A stretch of 64,000 nucleotides of DNA from CBDAKK01 sp965196605 (GTDB lineage: Bacteria > Spirochaetota > Spirochaetia > WTKD01 > G963693115): contig CBDAKK010000003.1 in assembly GCA_965196605.1 (NCBI GenBank), positions 145,486-209,485 on the forward strand, in the 5' to 3' direction. Position 1 is the stretch's first letter; every line of letters starts with the position of its first letter. The translations under genes were made by a program, and so were the position numbers. This document shows positions 27,871 through 36,733 of the stretch, piece by piece. The notes beneath the pieces were generated by a model. It was not told where the DNA came from. It saw only the letters and a list, made by a program, of their open reading frames with translations, and did not search any database.

Positions 27871-29094
27871 ATGTTGAAGAATTCAGCGCATAGTATTCGC
27901 ATTCCATTTGCAAAGCCCTGCATAGGAGAGGCGGAATATGAAGCGGTAAAGCGCGTACTGCAAAGTGGTTGGATAACCACGGGAAAAGAGAACACGCTTT
28001 TTGAACAGGAGTTTGCGCAGTTTATAGCAGAACATTCGGGGAGTACCCATGAGCCAATTTATACGCAAGCGGTGCAAAGCGCAACCGCGGGTTTACATTT
28101 GTCGCTATGCGCATTAGACGTAGGGAAGGGTGATGTCGTAATTACAACACCACTTACCTTTGTAGCCACGGCTTCGGCAATACTGTACACGGGCGCAACA
28201 CCCCTGCTCATTGACTGCAAAAAAGACTCCCTGTATGCCGATGAGGATGAGCTTGAACGCGCAGTGCAAAATAAAAACGCCAAGGTGTTTTTGCCCGTGC
28301 ATATTTCAGGTTGCGCAGGACACAATCTTTCTACTCTTCTGGAAATAGCAAAACAAAACAAGCTACGCATAGTAGAAGATGCAGCACATACCTTTCCTGC
28401 GCTGCATGGAGACAAAGAAGCAAATGCGCCCGCGCAATTTTTAGGCACCCTCGGCGATGTGGGGGTCTATTCATTCTATGCAAACAAAACCATGACCACC
28501 GCAGAGGGTGGCATGATAGCCTTTAAAGACAAAGCGCTGCTGCAAAAAATAAGCATGCTGCGCAATCATGGAATAGACCGCACGGTGTGGAACAGATTTA
28601 GCACGTCTCCTTTACAGCATGAGTACGACATACAAGCCTTGGGCTACAAATACAACTTACCCGACGTACTTGCTGCCATAGGGCGTGAGCAACTTAAAAA
28701 AGTAAAACACTTCCAAGCGTGCAGAAGACGCGCAGCCATGTATTACATAAAACACCTTTGTGACCGCGACTACTTGCACATGCCATATGTACCTCAAGAT
28801 GAACGCGCTCATTCGTGGCATTTGTTCATAATACGCATAACCCACCCAAGGCTTTCGCGAAATGACTTTGTGCGAAAACTAGCAGAACACGGCATAGGCA
28901 CGTCGGTACACTACAAGCCACTTTCGCTCATGTCGTACTACAAGCAAAAATTTGGCTATGACGCGAGCATGTTTCCAAATACACGCGCAGTCTACGAGCA
29001 AAGCATCAGCCTCCCCCTCTTTCCCGAAATTTCAGAAGAACAACTGCACGAAGTATGTCAGACAATAATTAAAATAGGAGATGGAGTTATTTAA
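27871..29094 (+). CDS. DegT/DnrJ/EryC1/StrS-family sugar aminotransferase
   Basis: A 407-residue PLP enzyme that would aminate the keto sugar made by the preceding dehydratase. Landmarks are QSATAGLHLSL near residues 69-79, the loop VEDAAHTFPALH, the PLP lysine in SFYANKTMTTAEGG near residue 210 and GIGTSVHYKPL near the C-terminus. It resembles PseC and SpsC types. The start lies 8 bases after the dehydratase stop and the next gene starts two bases after this stop, so the set is one operon. The final nucleotide sugar could feed a surface glycan or flagellar filament modification; nothing in the window decides which. Confidence 0.87.
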   Translation: MLKNSAHSIRIPFAKPCIGEAEYEAVKRVLQSGWITTGKENTLFEQEFAQFIAEHSGSTHEPIYTQAVQSATAGLHLSLCALDVGKGDVVITTPLTFVATASAILYTGATPLLIDCKKDSLYADEDELERAVQNKNAKVFLPVHISGCAGHNLSTLLEIAKQNKLRIVEDAAHTFPALHGDKEANAPAQFLGTLGDVGVYSFYANKTMTTAEGGMIAFKDKALLQKISMLRNHGIDRTVWNRFSTSPLQHEYDIQALGYKYNLPDVLAAIGREQLKKVKHFQACRRRAAMYYIKHLCDRDYLHMPYVPQDERAHSWHLFIIRITHPRLSRNDFVRKLAEHGIGTSVHYKPLSLMSYYKQKFGYDASMFPNTRAVYEQSISLPLFPEISEEQLHEVCQTIIKIGDGVI

Positions 29095-29096
29095 TA

Positions 29097-30683
29097 ATGC
29101 ATTATTGCCTTACTCCATTGAATAAAGATACGGTACTATACAGCGTCATTCCCCTCCCCTTAGAAGCAACACAGAAAAAAAAGCACCTCAAGGCTATTAC
29201 TTCAGATGGGGCGGACATACAGTTGCTGGAACAAGACGACCTCCCTAATACGGACTTTACTTTTTTTGGCAGAAGCATTGCAGCCTTAAGCGCGCCCTCA
29301 TCACGTGGCAAACAAAAAAAAACCGCCAGTACTTCGCCGCCCTTCACTGCTTTACTGGTAGGCCCTGCATGTTCATGCCACATAACATTGCAGTCATATG
29401 CTTCATGGGCGTATGTGGATAGGCGCATGTTTTCTGTACCACACAAAAAACACATTAACAAGTCAGAACCAAAGCGCAAGGCACATAGTGCTCCGTTGTT
29501 GTGGAAAGAATACTCGCTTCCCAAAGTATGGGCGCGCGCCACATTCTCAACAGTTGAAGTGCCCTGCCATTACCCACAAACACTTCAAACAGAACTGCAA
29601 AATTTTTTTAGCGCCCCCATAAGTGTTAAGGGTCACGCTCCATGCACAAGCTACGAACACGGCGAAGCCATGGCGTGGCTCTATGCCCTCTACGCCATGG
29701 GCGCCGCCCGATTAATAGGCAGAACCATCCTGTGCCATTACCGAAGCATTAACGCGCAGTACAAACTATGGCATGCAAGCACACACAGCGTAGAAAAAAC
29801 ATTTCCCAAGGCTTGGACACTAGCATTGGGAAAAACTGCGACAGGGCGCTACGATAATGCGCAGGAGCATAGCCCGACCAACGCGACCTCTGCTTGCGTA
29901 CGCGAAGTTATGGAAGCCAGCGATTTTAGCACCAAAAAGCTTTTATACAACAAAACAAAAATACATCACAGCGCAATAGGCTTGGCGCACGTACGCATGC
30001 CAATTTTAATGCATGCTAACACTGAGGCACAGGGCGCACACGCTTACAAACTACGCTTGAGAAGAACCAAAAACAACGTGTCAATACACATACCATTTGT
30101 GCCCAGTAGACGAGCATTGGAAGCAATGAAGCACATGGTGCACAAAACATTAAAAACGCACATTAACACTATACACATACAAGCGAGTGAATCAAAACCT
30201 CTCACTCCAAACATGCACAGCTCATATGCTATTGTAGGAAATTTACTATTGGAAGGCTTACGCAAAATAAAGCACACCAATACCACAATAAGCGTTACTA
30301 TGCCCACAGCACGATATAAAACCACCACAGAAGCGGCATGTGTAGTAGAGTACAATCTGTCCATGTACAGCAAGGCACTATCACCACAGAGAATATACAT
30401 TTGTATGGACGCAGGTCACCTTGCGCGCAAAGAGTTTGTAATGGGCAATGTAGAACACATAGTGCAAGATGCGCTTAAAGCCCTGTTTGGCATAAACACA
30501 AGCATGAGAGACATACCCGAATTACGCACTACATTCATGCATGAAAACACGCTGCTTTATACGGCTTCTATAAGAGACGCGCTATACCGCGCCGTCATAG
30601 AAGCAAGCCATGATGCGCTTCAATCCCGCGCACACCACACCAAGGCTTTTCCCATGGCCTCTGCACCTTCGCTTATAAATTGA
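29097..30683 (+). CDS. Degenerate xanthine-dehydrogenase-family large (molybdopterin) subunit homologue
   Basis: No obvious family at first sight, but the 528 residues follow the order of XDH-type large subunits. ITSDGADIQLLEQDDLPN (34-51) resembles the GVxAVLTxxDLP segment, TALLVGPACSCHITLQ (84-99) the AxVxAExxxxA segment, APCTSYEHGEAMAWLYALYAMG (181-202) the place of GGGFGgK, and VVEYNLSMYS...ICMDAGHLARKEFVMGNVEHIVQDALKALFG (416-465) the VEVDxxTG...DxGxxxNPxxxxGQxxGxxxQGxG segment. The glycine-rich cofactor motifs and the usual length of about 750 are missing, so bound molybdopterin is unlikely. It lies between the aminotransferase and two genes that resemble the other two subunits. Function unknown. 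Confidence 0.6.
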   Translation: MHYCLTPLNKDTVLYSVIPLPLEATQKKKHLKAITSDGADIQLLEQDDLPNTDFTFFGRSIAALSAPSSRGKQKKTASTSPPFTALLVGPACSCHITLQSYASWAYVDRRMFSVPHKKHINKSEPKRKAHSAPLLWKEYSLPKVWARATFSTVEVPCHYPQTLQTELQNFFSAPISVKGHAPCTSYEHGEAMAWLYALYAMGAARLIGRTILCHYRSINAQYKLWHASTHSVEKTFPKAWTLALGKTATGRYDNAQEHSPTNATSACVREVMEASDFSTKKLLYNKTKIHHSAIGLAHVRMPILMHANTEAQGAHAYKLRLRRTKNNVSIHIPFVPSRRALEAMKHMVHKTLKTHINTIHIQASESKPLTPNMHSSYAIVGNLLLEGLRKIKHTNTTISVTMPTARYKTTTEAACVVEYNLSMYSKALSPQRIYICMDAGHLARKEFVMGNVEHIVQDALKALFGINTSMRDIPELRTTFMHENTLLYTASIRDALYRAVIEASHDALQSRAHHTKAFPMASAPSLIN

Positions 30684-30692
30684 GGAACCTTG

Positions 30693-31217
30693 ATGACTCA
30701 CACTATGTACATAAATGGGGACAAGCATCGACTTACCATAAGGCATGCCACGCCACTTAATGTCATACTCTCACGCTACGCCGCCTATATAACCAGCATT
30801 CCCCATATTCATCATGAAGACTCCATGCTGTGGGTATTATTGGATGAAGAAAACCCCGTCAATGCCTTTGCTCACATAGTGGGGGTTCAGATGCCGCATT
30901 CAATAATGAGCATAGAGCATGCCATGACATACCCGTATTTTCAAAGATGCGCAGAAATACTGCAGACCAATGGCATGCACATATGCGATGAAAACATAGG
31001 CTTACTGGTGTTCACCTTATTTAGTTGGCTTAAACAACACAGCGCAGGGCTACCCCATGACGCGGCATACAGCTACCGCAATGCCCTAACAATAATGCGT
31101 CACTACCCCGAGTATTTTAGCCAACCCAAAATATTTACCAAAACGTATTACGAAATTATAAAACGCGCGGAAGAAGAGCCTATGCTCAACATAGACACCG
31201 CGCTTGCAATACAATAA
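30693..31217 (+). CDS. Degenerate xanthine-dehydrogenase-family small (2Fe-2S) subunit homologue without the cluster cysteines
   Basis: A 174-residue protein. I use the ATG at 30693 with a GAGGA site 7 bases ahead that overlaps the previous stop. The layout follows the CoxS/XdhC subunit: MYINGDKHRLTIRHATPLNVIL (6-27) matches VNGxxxxxxxxPxTPLLxVLR, WVLLDEENPVNAF (48-60) matches VLLDGxPVNSC, and NGMHICDENIGLLVFTLFSWL (94-114) matches GAxQCGFCTPGMxxxxxALL. The family has eight cluster cysteines; here only two cysteines exist (87 and 99), and at most one aligns. It therefore cannot carry the two 2Fe-2S clusters. Found between homologues of the large and medium subunits. Function unknown. Confidence 0.6.
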   Translation: MTHTMYINGDKHRLTIRHATPLNVILSRYAAYITSIPHIHHEDSMLWVLLDEENPVNAFAHIVGVQMPHSIMSIEHAMTYPYFQRCAEILQTNGMHICDENIGLLVFTLFSWLKQHSAGLPHDAAYSYRNALTIMRHYPEYFSQPKIFTKTYYEIIKRAEEEPMLNIDTALAIQ

Positions 31218-31224
31218 TAGCACC

Positions 31225-32106
31225 ATGCCCCAAAACAAGGTCATTAGTGCAGAAGTAGAACTTACTCCTAAGCATGTATTTCAAATAGTGAAGGCCTTAA
31301 GACAATACAATCGTGTTGACGTACAAGGCAATTACCTCCCATACAGGTACCACACATCACACTCAAACAAAAAAAAACCTGCGCAAAAAAGCATTCACAT
31401 TCACATGCAAAAAATACAAGAGTACACGCAGATATACCGCACCCTGCATTCACTGCACATGGGGCTGGGAAACAGCCTTGAACGGCTCTACGAAATGGAA
31501 GAAGGAGCAATTCCACCGCTCATAAAAGCATGCCTTGACATGGTGTGTTACCACAACACCATGCAAAACATTCCCATGCATGAGTGCTTTGCAAAACAGC
31601 GCGCGGAACACTGGGCTATAGTACGCTTGGCATTCGCCTTATGCGGATGTAGTATACAAGCCGTACGCACACAGGGGCTACGGTGGTCTAGGCTTCGTCC
31701 CACCAAAAATGCAGCTTTATACACAGAGAAGCAAGGCGAAGAAATTCCTATATCAATACGAATTCCTACACACAAAGCTACCCACCACGTATGTACTTCA
31801 TATTCGTGTTCAGGCTTAGAAAACATAGCCATGGGGTTTGTTGAAGTTGGGACAACAAACATAATAGAAAAAATGACATTCGCCTACTATTCACACCAAA
31901 GGCTCTACGTTCTTCCCATCATTGAGTCACATTTTTTTATTGGCAAGCCCCATCCCGTGCCTCAACAAACCTTAGAGGCATTTACAAAACACATGCTTTA
32001 CCAATTTGAAGTAATAGAAAACACCATGAACATCATCCACATAAACTACGTTACAGAAGCGCTCATAAGTTTATTAAGTCCTCCGCGTAAGGTCATAACC
32101 CCATAG
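31225..32106 (+). CDS. Degenerate xanthine-dehydrogenase-family medium (FAD) subunit homologue
   Basis: About 293 residues from the ATG at 31225; a TTG at 31204 would overlap the previous gene and is less likely. The order resembles the CoxM FAD-binding subunit: LTPKHVFQIVKALRQYNRVDVQGN for the pxxLxEAlxLLxxxxAxxLAGGT segment, MGLGNSLERL for the IGAxxTLxxL segment, PPLIKACLDMVCYHNTMQNI for PxLxxAxxxxgxxxIRNxATxGGN, and GEEIPISIRIPTH for the GELIxxIxIP segment. The GGT and ATxGGN flavin-binding motifs are replaced, so FAD binding is doubtful. It completes a large-small-medium set downstream of the capD and aminotransferase genes. Function unknown. Confidence 0.55.
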   Translation: MPQNKVISAEVELTPKHVFQIVKALRQYNRVDVQGNYLPYRYHTSHSNKKKPAQKSIHIHMQKIQEYTQIYRTLHSLHMGLGNSLERLYEMEEGAIPPLIKACLDMVCYHNTMQNIPMHECFAKQRAEHWAIVRLAFALCGCSIQAVRTQGLRWSRLRPTKNAALYTEKQGEEIPISIRIPTHKATHHVCTSYSCSGLENIAMGFVEVGTTNIIEKMTFAYYSHQRLYVLPIIESHFFIGKPHPVPQQTLEAFTKHMLYQFEVIENTMNIIHINYVTEALISLLSPPRKVITP

Positions 32107-32177
32107 TAGGCTCGCAAACTTCACGCCTAAACGCAGCACAAGGCACGCCAAGCAAAAAGACTAGCTATACTAAAAGC

Positions 32178-33947
32178 ATGAGCACGGACACACAAGAAAC
32201 CTTTCACGCCCTAGCGCATGAGGATAAACTATACCGAATACGACACAGTTTTGCCCACGTTATGGCAGAGGCTGTGCGCCGCCTTTTTGATGACGTCAAA
32301 ATAGCAATAGGCCCGCCCATAGAACACGGCTTTTATTATGACTTTGACATGCCGCACAGCCTAAACCAAGACGACTTACCGCGCATAGAAGAAAAAATGC
32401 AAGAGATACTGCAAGAGCGCCATGAGCTCGCCAAAGCCGTGCTAAGCCGAGAAGAAGCCTTGCGCATGTTTGAACATGAACCATACAAAGTAGAACTCAT
32501 AGAAGCCTTGCCCGAGGGTGAAGAAATAAGCACCTACACGGTGGCATCCTTCACCGACCTTTGCCGCGGCCCCCACGTGCCCGATACGTCTTTTTTAAAC
32601 CCCAAGGCTTGCAAGCTGCTCTCGGTTGCTGGGGCCTATTGGCGTGGTGATGAAAAACGCGCCATGCTACAACGCATATACGCAACGGCGTGGGACAACC
32701 CCAAGGCCTTGCGCGCGCACCTCAGTTTTTTAGAAGAAGCGAAAAAGCGCGACCACCGCCTCATTGGCAAGGAACTTGACCTTTTTAGCTTGCACGACGA
32801 AGCGGGGGCGGGGCTAGTCTACTGGCACCCCAAGGGCGCACGCATACGCTTGGAAATAGAAAACTACTGGCGCGAGATGCACAAGAAAAGCGGCTACGAA
32901 CTTTTGTACACCCCACACGTGGGCAAAAGCTGGCTGTGGAACACCAGCGGTCACCTCGACTTTTACCGCGAAGGCATGTACTCACCCATGGAAGTTGATG
33001 CAAACGACTACTACATAAAACCCATGAATTGCCCTTTTCACATTATGATTTACCAAAACACGCAGCGCTCTTACAAAGAACTGCCACTACGCTGGGCAGA
33101 GCTTGGCACGGTCTACCGTTACGAGCGCAGTGGCGTTTTACACGGGCTGCTGCGCGTGCGCGGCTTTACGCAAGATGACGCGCATTTGTTTTGCACGCCA
33201 CAACAAATGCAGGAAGAAATAAAAGAGGTGCTGCGCTTTTCTCTGCAAGTGTGGAAGGACTTTGGCTTTAGTGAAATAAAAGCATACCTCGCAACGCGCC
33301 CTGAAAAAGCCGTAGGAGACGCGCAGCACTGGGACGATGCGATAGCCGCGCTCAAACAAGCCGCGGATGAAGAGAACATAGCAACCGAAATAGACGAAGG
33401 TGGCGGCGCCTTTTATGGGCCTAAAATAGACCTCAAGGTAAAAGACGCACTCTCTCGTGAATGGCAAATGTCCACCATACAGTTTGACTTCAATTTACCA
33501 GAACGCTTTGACATGTGGTTTATTGACAAAGACGGCGAGAAAAAACGCCCCTACATGATACACCGCGCGCTCCTAGGCTCCTTAGAACGCTTTTTTGCCG
33601 TACTGGTGGAACACTACAAGGGCGCCTTTCCCGTGTGGCTTGCCCCCGTACAAGTAGCCGTGCTCCCAGTAAGTGAGGTGTACGCCCAGCATGCGCAGCG
33701 CTACGCCGAAGTGCTGAAAGAGGCAAACTTACGCGTGCAGCTTGACACCGACAACGAGCGCCTTGGCGCACGCATACGAAAACACCAACTACAAAAAGTG
33801 CCCTACATGCTGGTAATTGGCGAAAAAGAAGCGCAGAACAACCTTGCCTCATGTAGGCTGCGCACGGGTGAAACCCTAGAAGCCATGACAGCAGAGGCCT
33901 TTACAAAGTACATGCAGGAGAAAATACATGAAAAAGCTCTTATATGA
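32178..33947 (+). CDS. thrS: Threonyl-tRNA synthetase (no TGS domain)
   Basis: Charges tRNA-Thr. The 589 residues begin directly with the editing domain (HSFAHVMAEAVRRLF, HxxxH near residues 23-27); the N-terminal TGS domain of E. coli ThrS (642 residues) is absent. The catalytic core has motif 2 (YRYERSGVLHGLLRVRGFTQ) and motif 3 (IHRALLGSLERF), and zinc ligands in MNCPFHIMIY and later His residues. The anticodon domain is complete (QVAVLPVSEVY). No ribosome site is visible; a TATACT box stands exactly 6 bases before the ATG, suggesting a leaderless message. Its last 20 bases overlap the start of the M32 gene. Confidence 0.94.
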   Translation: MSTDTQETFHALAHEDKLYRIRHSFAHVMAEAVRRLFDDVKIAIGPPIEHGFYYDFDMPHSLNQDDLPRIEEKMQEILQERHELAKAVLSREEALRMFEHEPYKVELIEALPEGEEISTYTVASFTDLCRGPHVPDTSFLNPKACKLLSVAGAYWRGDEKRAMLQRIYATAWDNPKALRAHLSFLEEAKKRDHRLIGKELDLFSLHDEAGAGLVYWHPKGARIRLEIENYWREMHKKSGYELLYTPHVGKSWLWNTSGHLDFYREGMYSPMEVDANDYYIKPMNCPFHIMIYQNTQRSYKELPLRWAELGTVYRYERSGVLHGLLRVRGFTQDDAHLFCTPQQMQEEIKEVLRFSLQVWKDFGFSEIKAYLATRPEKAVGDAQHWDDAIAALKQAADEENIATEIDEGGGAFYGPKIDLKVKDALSREWQMSTIQFDFNLPERFDMWFIDKDGEKKRPYMIHRALLGSLERFFAVLVEHYKGAFPVWLAPVQVAVLPVSEVYAQHAQRYAEVLKEANLRVQLDTDNERLGARIRKHQLQKVPYMLVIGEKEAQNNLASCRLRTGETLEAMTAEAFTKYMQEKIHEKALI

Positions 33948-35463
33948 AAACGGCGTAGCGCCCCAGCTTGCAAAGGCAGCCGAGGAACTTTTGGAGCTTG
34001 ACAAAAAAAGCGCCTTGCTCAGCATGCTTGAGGAGTTTTTGGGCTGGGACACCCAAACCTACATGCCAAGCGCAGCAGCGGCAAGCCGCGCCGAACAACG
34101 CGCCTTTATCAGTGAGCTTATGCACTCATACAACACCGAGCCGCGCATTGCCGAGTTGCTCCACATGCTGGGAGTGAATGACGAAAACACCACGGGCGAC
34201 GCCACGCTACCAAGCCCCGTAGGACTCTGGCTGCGCAAAAAATACCTACAGTGGAAAAAAGCAGTGAGCGTACCCCCTGCGCTGGTGCGCGAAATTGCCC
34301 ACGCGGCAACCCTAGGACACGCGGCGTGGGCTCAGGCACGCGAGGAGAATGACCTAAGTCTTTTTGCCCCGCACTTACAAAAACTCATAGAGCTTTCCAA
34401 AAACTACGCCATGTGCATAGGCTACAAACACGTCCCCTATGACGCCCTGCTGGATGAGTACGAAATGGGCTGCACGACCGAGTACGTGCGCAGCCTTTTT
34501 GACACGCTGCTAGTGGAACTCAAACCCTTGTACGCACAGCTTGTGGAAGCGCACAAAAGCAAACAAGCACCCTTTGCAATGCCGCGCGTAGAGACAAAAG
34601 CACAACAAGCCTTTTGCCACCACATGGCGCACACACTGGGCTACACTAACTGGGGCAGAATAGACACCGCCATACACCCCTTTTGCGCAACAACGGGCTG
34701 GCAAGACGTGCGCATTACTACGCACTACAAAGAGCATGACCCAACAAGCGCGGTGTTTTCCACGCTGCACGAAATGGGGCACGCCTTTTACGAAAAAAAC
34801 ATATCGCCCATATACCAAAACACCGCGTGTGCTACCGGCGCCTCCTTTGGCGTGCATGAGTCGCAGTCGCACTTTGTAGAAAGCATGCTCGGCAAAAGCA
34901 GCGCCTTTTGGAAACACTGGTATCCCGAACTCCAGCGCTTCATGCCTCAGTTTGCCGAGATATCACGTGATGCATTCATGAGCCACAGCCGCAGCGTGGC
35001 GCCCAACCCCATACGCATAGAGTCAGACGAAGTGGGCTACAACTTGCACATAGCGCTGCGCTTTGAAATGGAACAACTGCTCTTTGAAAACGAAAGCACA
35101 AGCACGCGCGACATAGCGGAACTTGCTCAGCTATGGAAGGAGAAAAGCAAAGACTTGCTTGGCATAGAACCCAAAAACGAGCGCGAAGGCTTGCTACAAG
35201 ACGTACACTGGTCTGAAGGCGCCTTTGGCTACTTTCCCTCCTACGCGCTGGGCACCATGTACGCTGCCCAGCTCAAAGCTGAACTTGCCGCGGACATGCC
35301 AAAATATGAAGAACACCTAGAGCGCGGCACGCTCGCAGAAATAATGCAGTGGCTTCAAAAGCGCATTCACACACACGGTGCGTCAAAAACCCCTGCGGAG
35401 CTGTACCCAAGCTGTACGCCCCGCGCCTTTATTGCGCACCTACAACAACGCTACAATAATTAA
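33928..35463 (+). CDS. M32-family metallocarboxypeptidase (Taq type)
   Basis: A 511-residue cytosolic zinc peptidase that removes C-terminal amino acids. The active site is HEMGHAFYEKN (HExxH near residue 280), followed by the family signature HESQSHFVESMLG with the third zinc ligand Glu. DTQTYMP near residue 40 and the C-terminal GAFGYFPSYALG are also typical of M32. An AGGAG site lies 7 bases before the ATG, inside the last codons of thrS, giving a 20-base overlap. Length matches the family norm of about 500. Probably expressed with thrS and with pgsA, which starts 16 bases later. Confidence 0.93.
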   Translation: MKKLLYENGVAPQLAKAAEELLELDKKSALLSMLEEFLGWDTQTYMPSAAAASRAEQRAFISELMHSYNTEPRIAELLHMLGVNDENTTGDATLPSPVGLWLRKKYLQWKKAVSVPPALVREIAHAATLGHAAWAQAREENDLSLFAPHLQKLIELSKNYAMCIGYKHVPYDALLDEYEMGCTTEYVRSLFDTLLVELKPLYAQLVEAHKSKQAPFAMPRVETKAQQAFCHHMAHTLGYTNWGRIDTAIHPFCATTGWQDVRITTHYKEHDPTSAVFSTLHEMGHAFYEKNISPIYQNTACATGASFGVHESQSHFVESMLGKSSAFWKHWYPELQRFMPQFAEISRDAFMSHSRSVAPNPIRIESDEVGYNLHIALRFEMEQLLFENESTSTRDIAELAQLWKEKSKDLLGIEPKNEREGLLQDVHWSEGAFGYFPSYALGTMYAAQLKAELAADMPKYEEHLERGTLAEIMQWLQKRIHTHGASKTPAELYPSCTPRAFIAHLQQRYNN

Positions 35464-35478
35464 AAAAAGGATTACAAG

Positions 35479-36057
35479 ATGCTAAAGCACATACCAAACA
35501 TACTCAGTTTCTCACGCGTCCTGTGGGCGCTGGTATTTTATGCGCTCATTATGAACGTGCCACTCATAAACATAGCCCCGCTGCTTGGGTTGTTTATTCT
35601 CATTGAGGCAAGCGACCTGCTGGACGGCATGGTGGCGCGCATGTTCAAAAGCACCAGCGACGTGGGAAAACTCCTAGACCCCGTGTGCGACGTTAGCGCG
35701 CACTTTATTTGCCTGTTTGCCTTGTACACGCTGTACATGGTGCCACCACTGGTGGTAGTTGTGTTTATTATGCGCGAAGTATGGGTCACCTTTTTGCGCG
35801 CCCTACTCTTGCGACAAAACATAGTCCTAGCAGCCGGCTGGGCGGGCAAACTCAAAACATGGGTCTACGCCATAGCAATACTCATGAGCATATTACTCCT
35901 ACCCCAAAGCCGCATAGCACACCTTGCACCCACGCTCAGCAAAAACCTGATCATAGTCTACCTCCCCATGCTCTACTACCTCGGCGCTGCACTCTCCGTG
36001 TTTTCAGCGCTCACCTACGTGGTGACAGCCTTACAAATGCGCAAGCCCCGCACCTAA
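35479..36057 (+). CDS. pgsA: CDP-alcohol phosphatidyltransferase, probably phosphatidylglycerophosphate synthase
   Basis: A 192-residue inner-membrane enzyme of phospholipid synthesis. The complete catalytic signature D-x2-DG-x2-AR-x8-G-x3-D-x3-D is present (DLLDGMVARMF...DVGKLLDPVCD, near residues 40-65). Five or six hydrophobic segments follow. The start IPNILSFSRVLWALVF (family IPNxLTxxRxxL) fits PgsA, which joins glycerol-3-phosphate to CDP-diacylglycerol; phosphatidylserine or cardiolipin-type synthases of the same fold are the alternative. A GGA site precedes the ATG. It ends the thrS-M32-pgsA group and is followed by a repeat cluster. Confidence 0.85.
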   Translation: MLKHIPNILSFSRVLWALVFYALIMNVPLINIAPLLGLFILIEASDLLDGMVARMFKSTSDVGKLLDPVCDVSAHFICLFALYTLYMVPPLVVVVFIMREVWVTFLRALLLRQNIVLAAGWAGKLKTWVYAIAILMSILLLPQSRIAHLAPTLSKNLIIVYLPMLYYLGAALSVFSALTYVVTALQMRKPRT

Positions 36058-36083
36058 AGCAACCCTACACCACTCATGCGTAG

Positions 36084-36700
36084 CCTCCTTAAACCCAGTT
36101 CCTTAGTCCCTATGTATGCCGTAACCCCGCCCACCGCCCCTTTTTTGCGCAGTGGCGCTTATGCAACAGTCTGCACCCCCTCGCTTCGCTCGTGACTTTT
36201 TGGTTCTTTTGCTATAAGCTCCATCTTTGTGTCGCTTCGCGACACTTATTTTAATCGTTTCTAGCCGCTCGCGCTTGTAGCGCTCCCGACTTTTCTTTTT
36301 TTGCGTCCTCACAGCCGCCCCATGAATGGGGCGCATTGGCTGCCAAGGATGTTAAAAGAAAAGAAAAAGAACGGCCATCCATGGCATGGGAGTCGTACAT
36401 TCGCACTCTCGACTTTTTTGGCACTTTCTTCATAGTTGCGCACAGTATCTATGTCATTACTGCTTTAGCTCACAGGAGGCTTTTTTCTCTTTTCTTTGGT
36501 ACTTTCTTTTCTCTTTTTTACATCCATAAAAAAGAGAAAAGAAAGTACAGCTATCCGAAGACTTGACATATCGCGCTAGCGCCTTAGCCACACAAGGCGT
36601 TCACAAAAAACAGCGTGCACATGGCGTGTAGCCTACTCGCGCGGAGCGCAGGACGACCAGCAGTGGGGGTGTGGGGGCGTGCTGCCCCCATAAAACTAAC
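36084..36700. repeat. Repeat cluster 1 (mosaic of dispersed palindromic modules)
   Basis: This gene-free stretch is built of short modules that recur at 39.3-40.0 kb in the same orientation and at 52.5-53.6 kb inverted. The clearest block, 36199-36380, is nearly identical to 39719-39895. It contains small hairpins (TGTCGC-TTC-GCGACA; GCCCCATGAATGGGGC) and, at 36499-36548, two 21-base arms of C/T and G/A around an 8-base loop. No transposase frame is present. Confidence 0.8.
36499..36548. repeat. Perfect 21-base inverted repeat of polypyrimidine/polypurine DNA
   Basis: The left arm (36499-36519) begins GTACTTTC and ends in six T; the right arm (36528-36548) is its exact complement; the loop is ACATCCAT. 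Similar C/T-rich arms with loops containing GCGACG occur in cluster 3 near 52630-52680 and 53165-53206. Confidence 0.85.
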
Positions 36701-36733
36701 GCTAGAGAAAGAACCCTTATAATAAAAAGTGTC

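Noticed and set aside
36103..36566. Short open frames in repeat clusters 1-3
   Set aside because: Low-complexity, Lys/Arg- or Phe/Ser-rich translations of inverted repeats; the same frames recur with the modules without ribosome sites.
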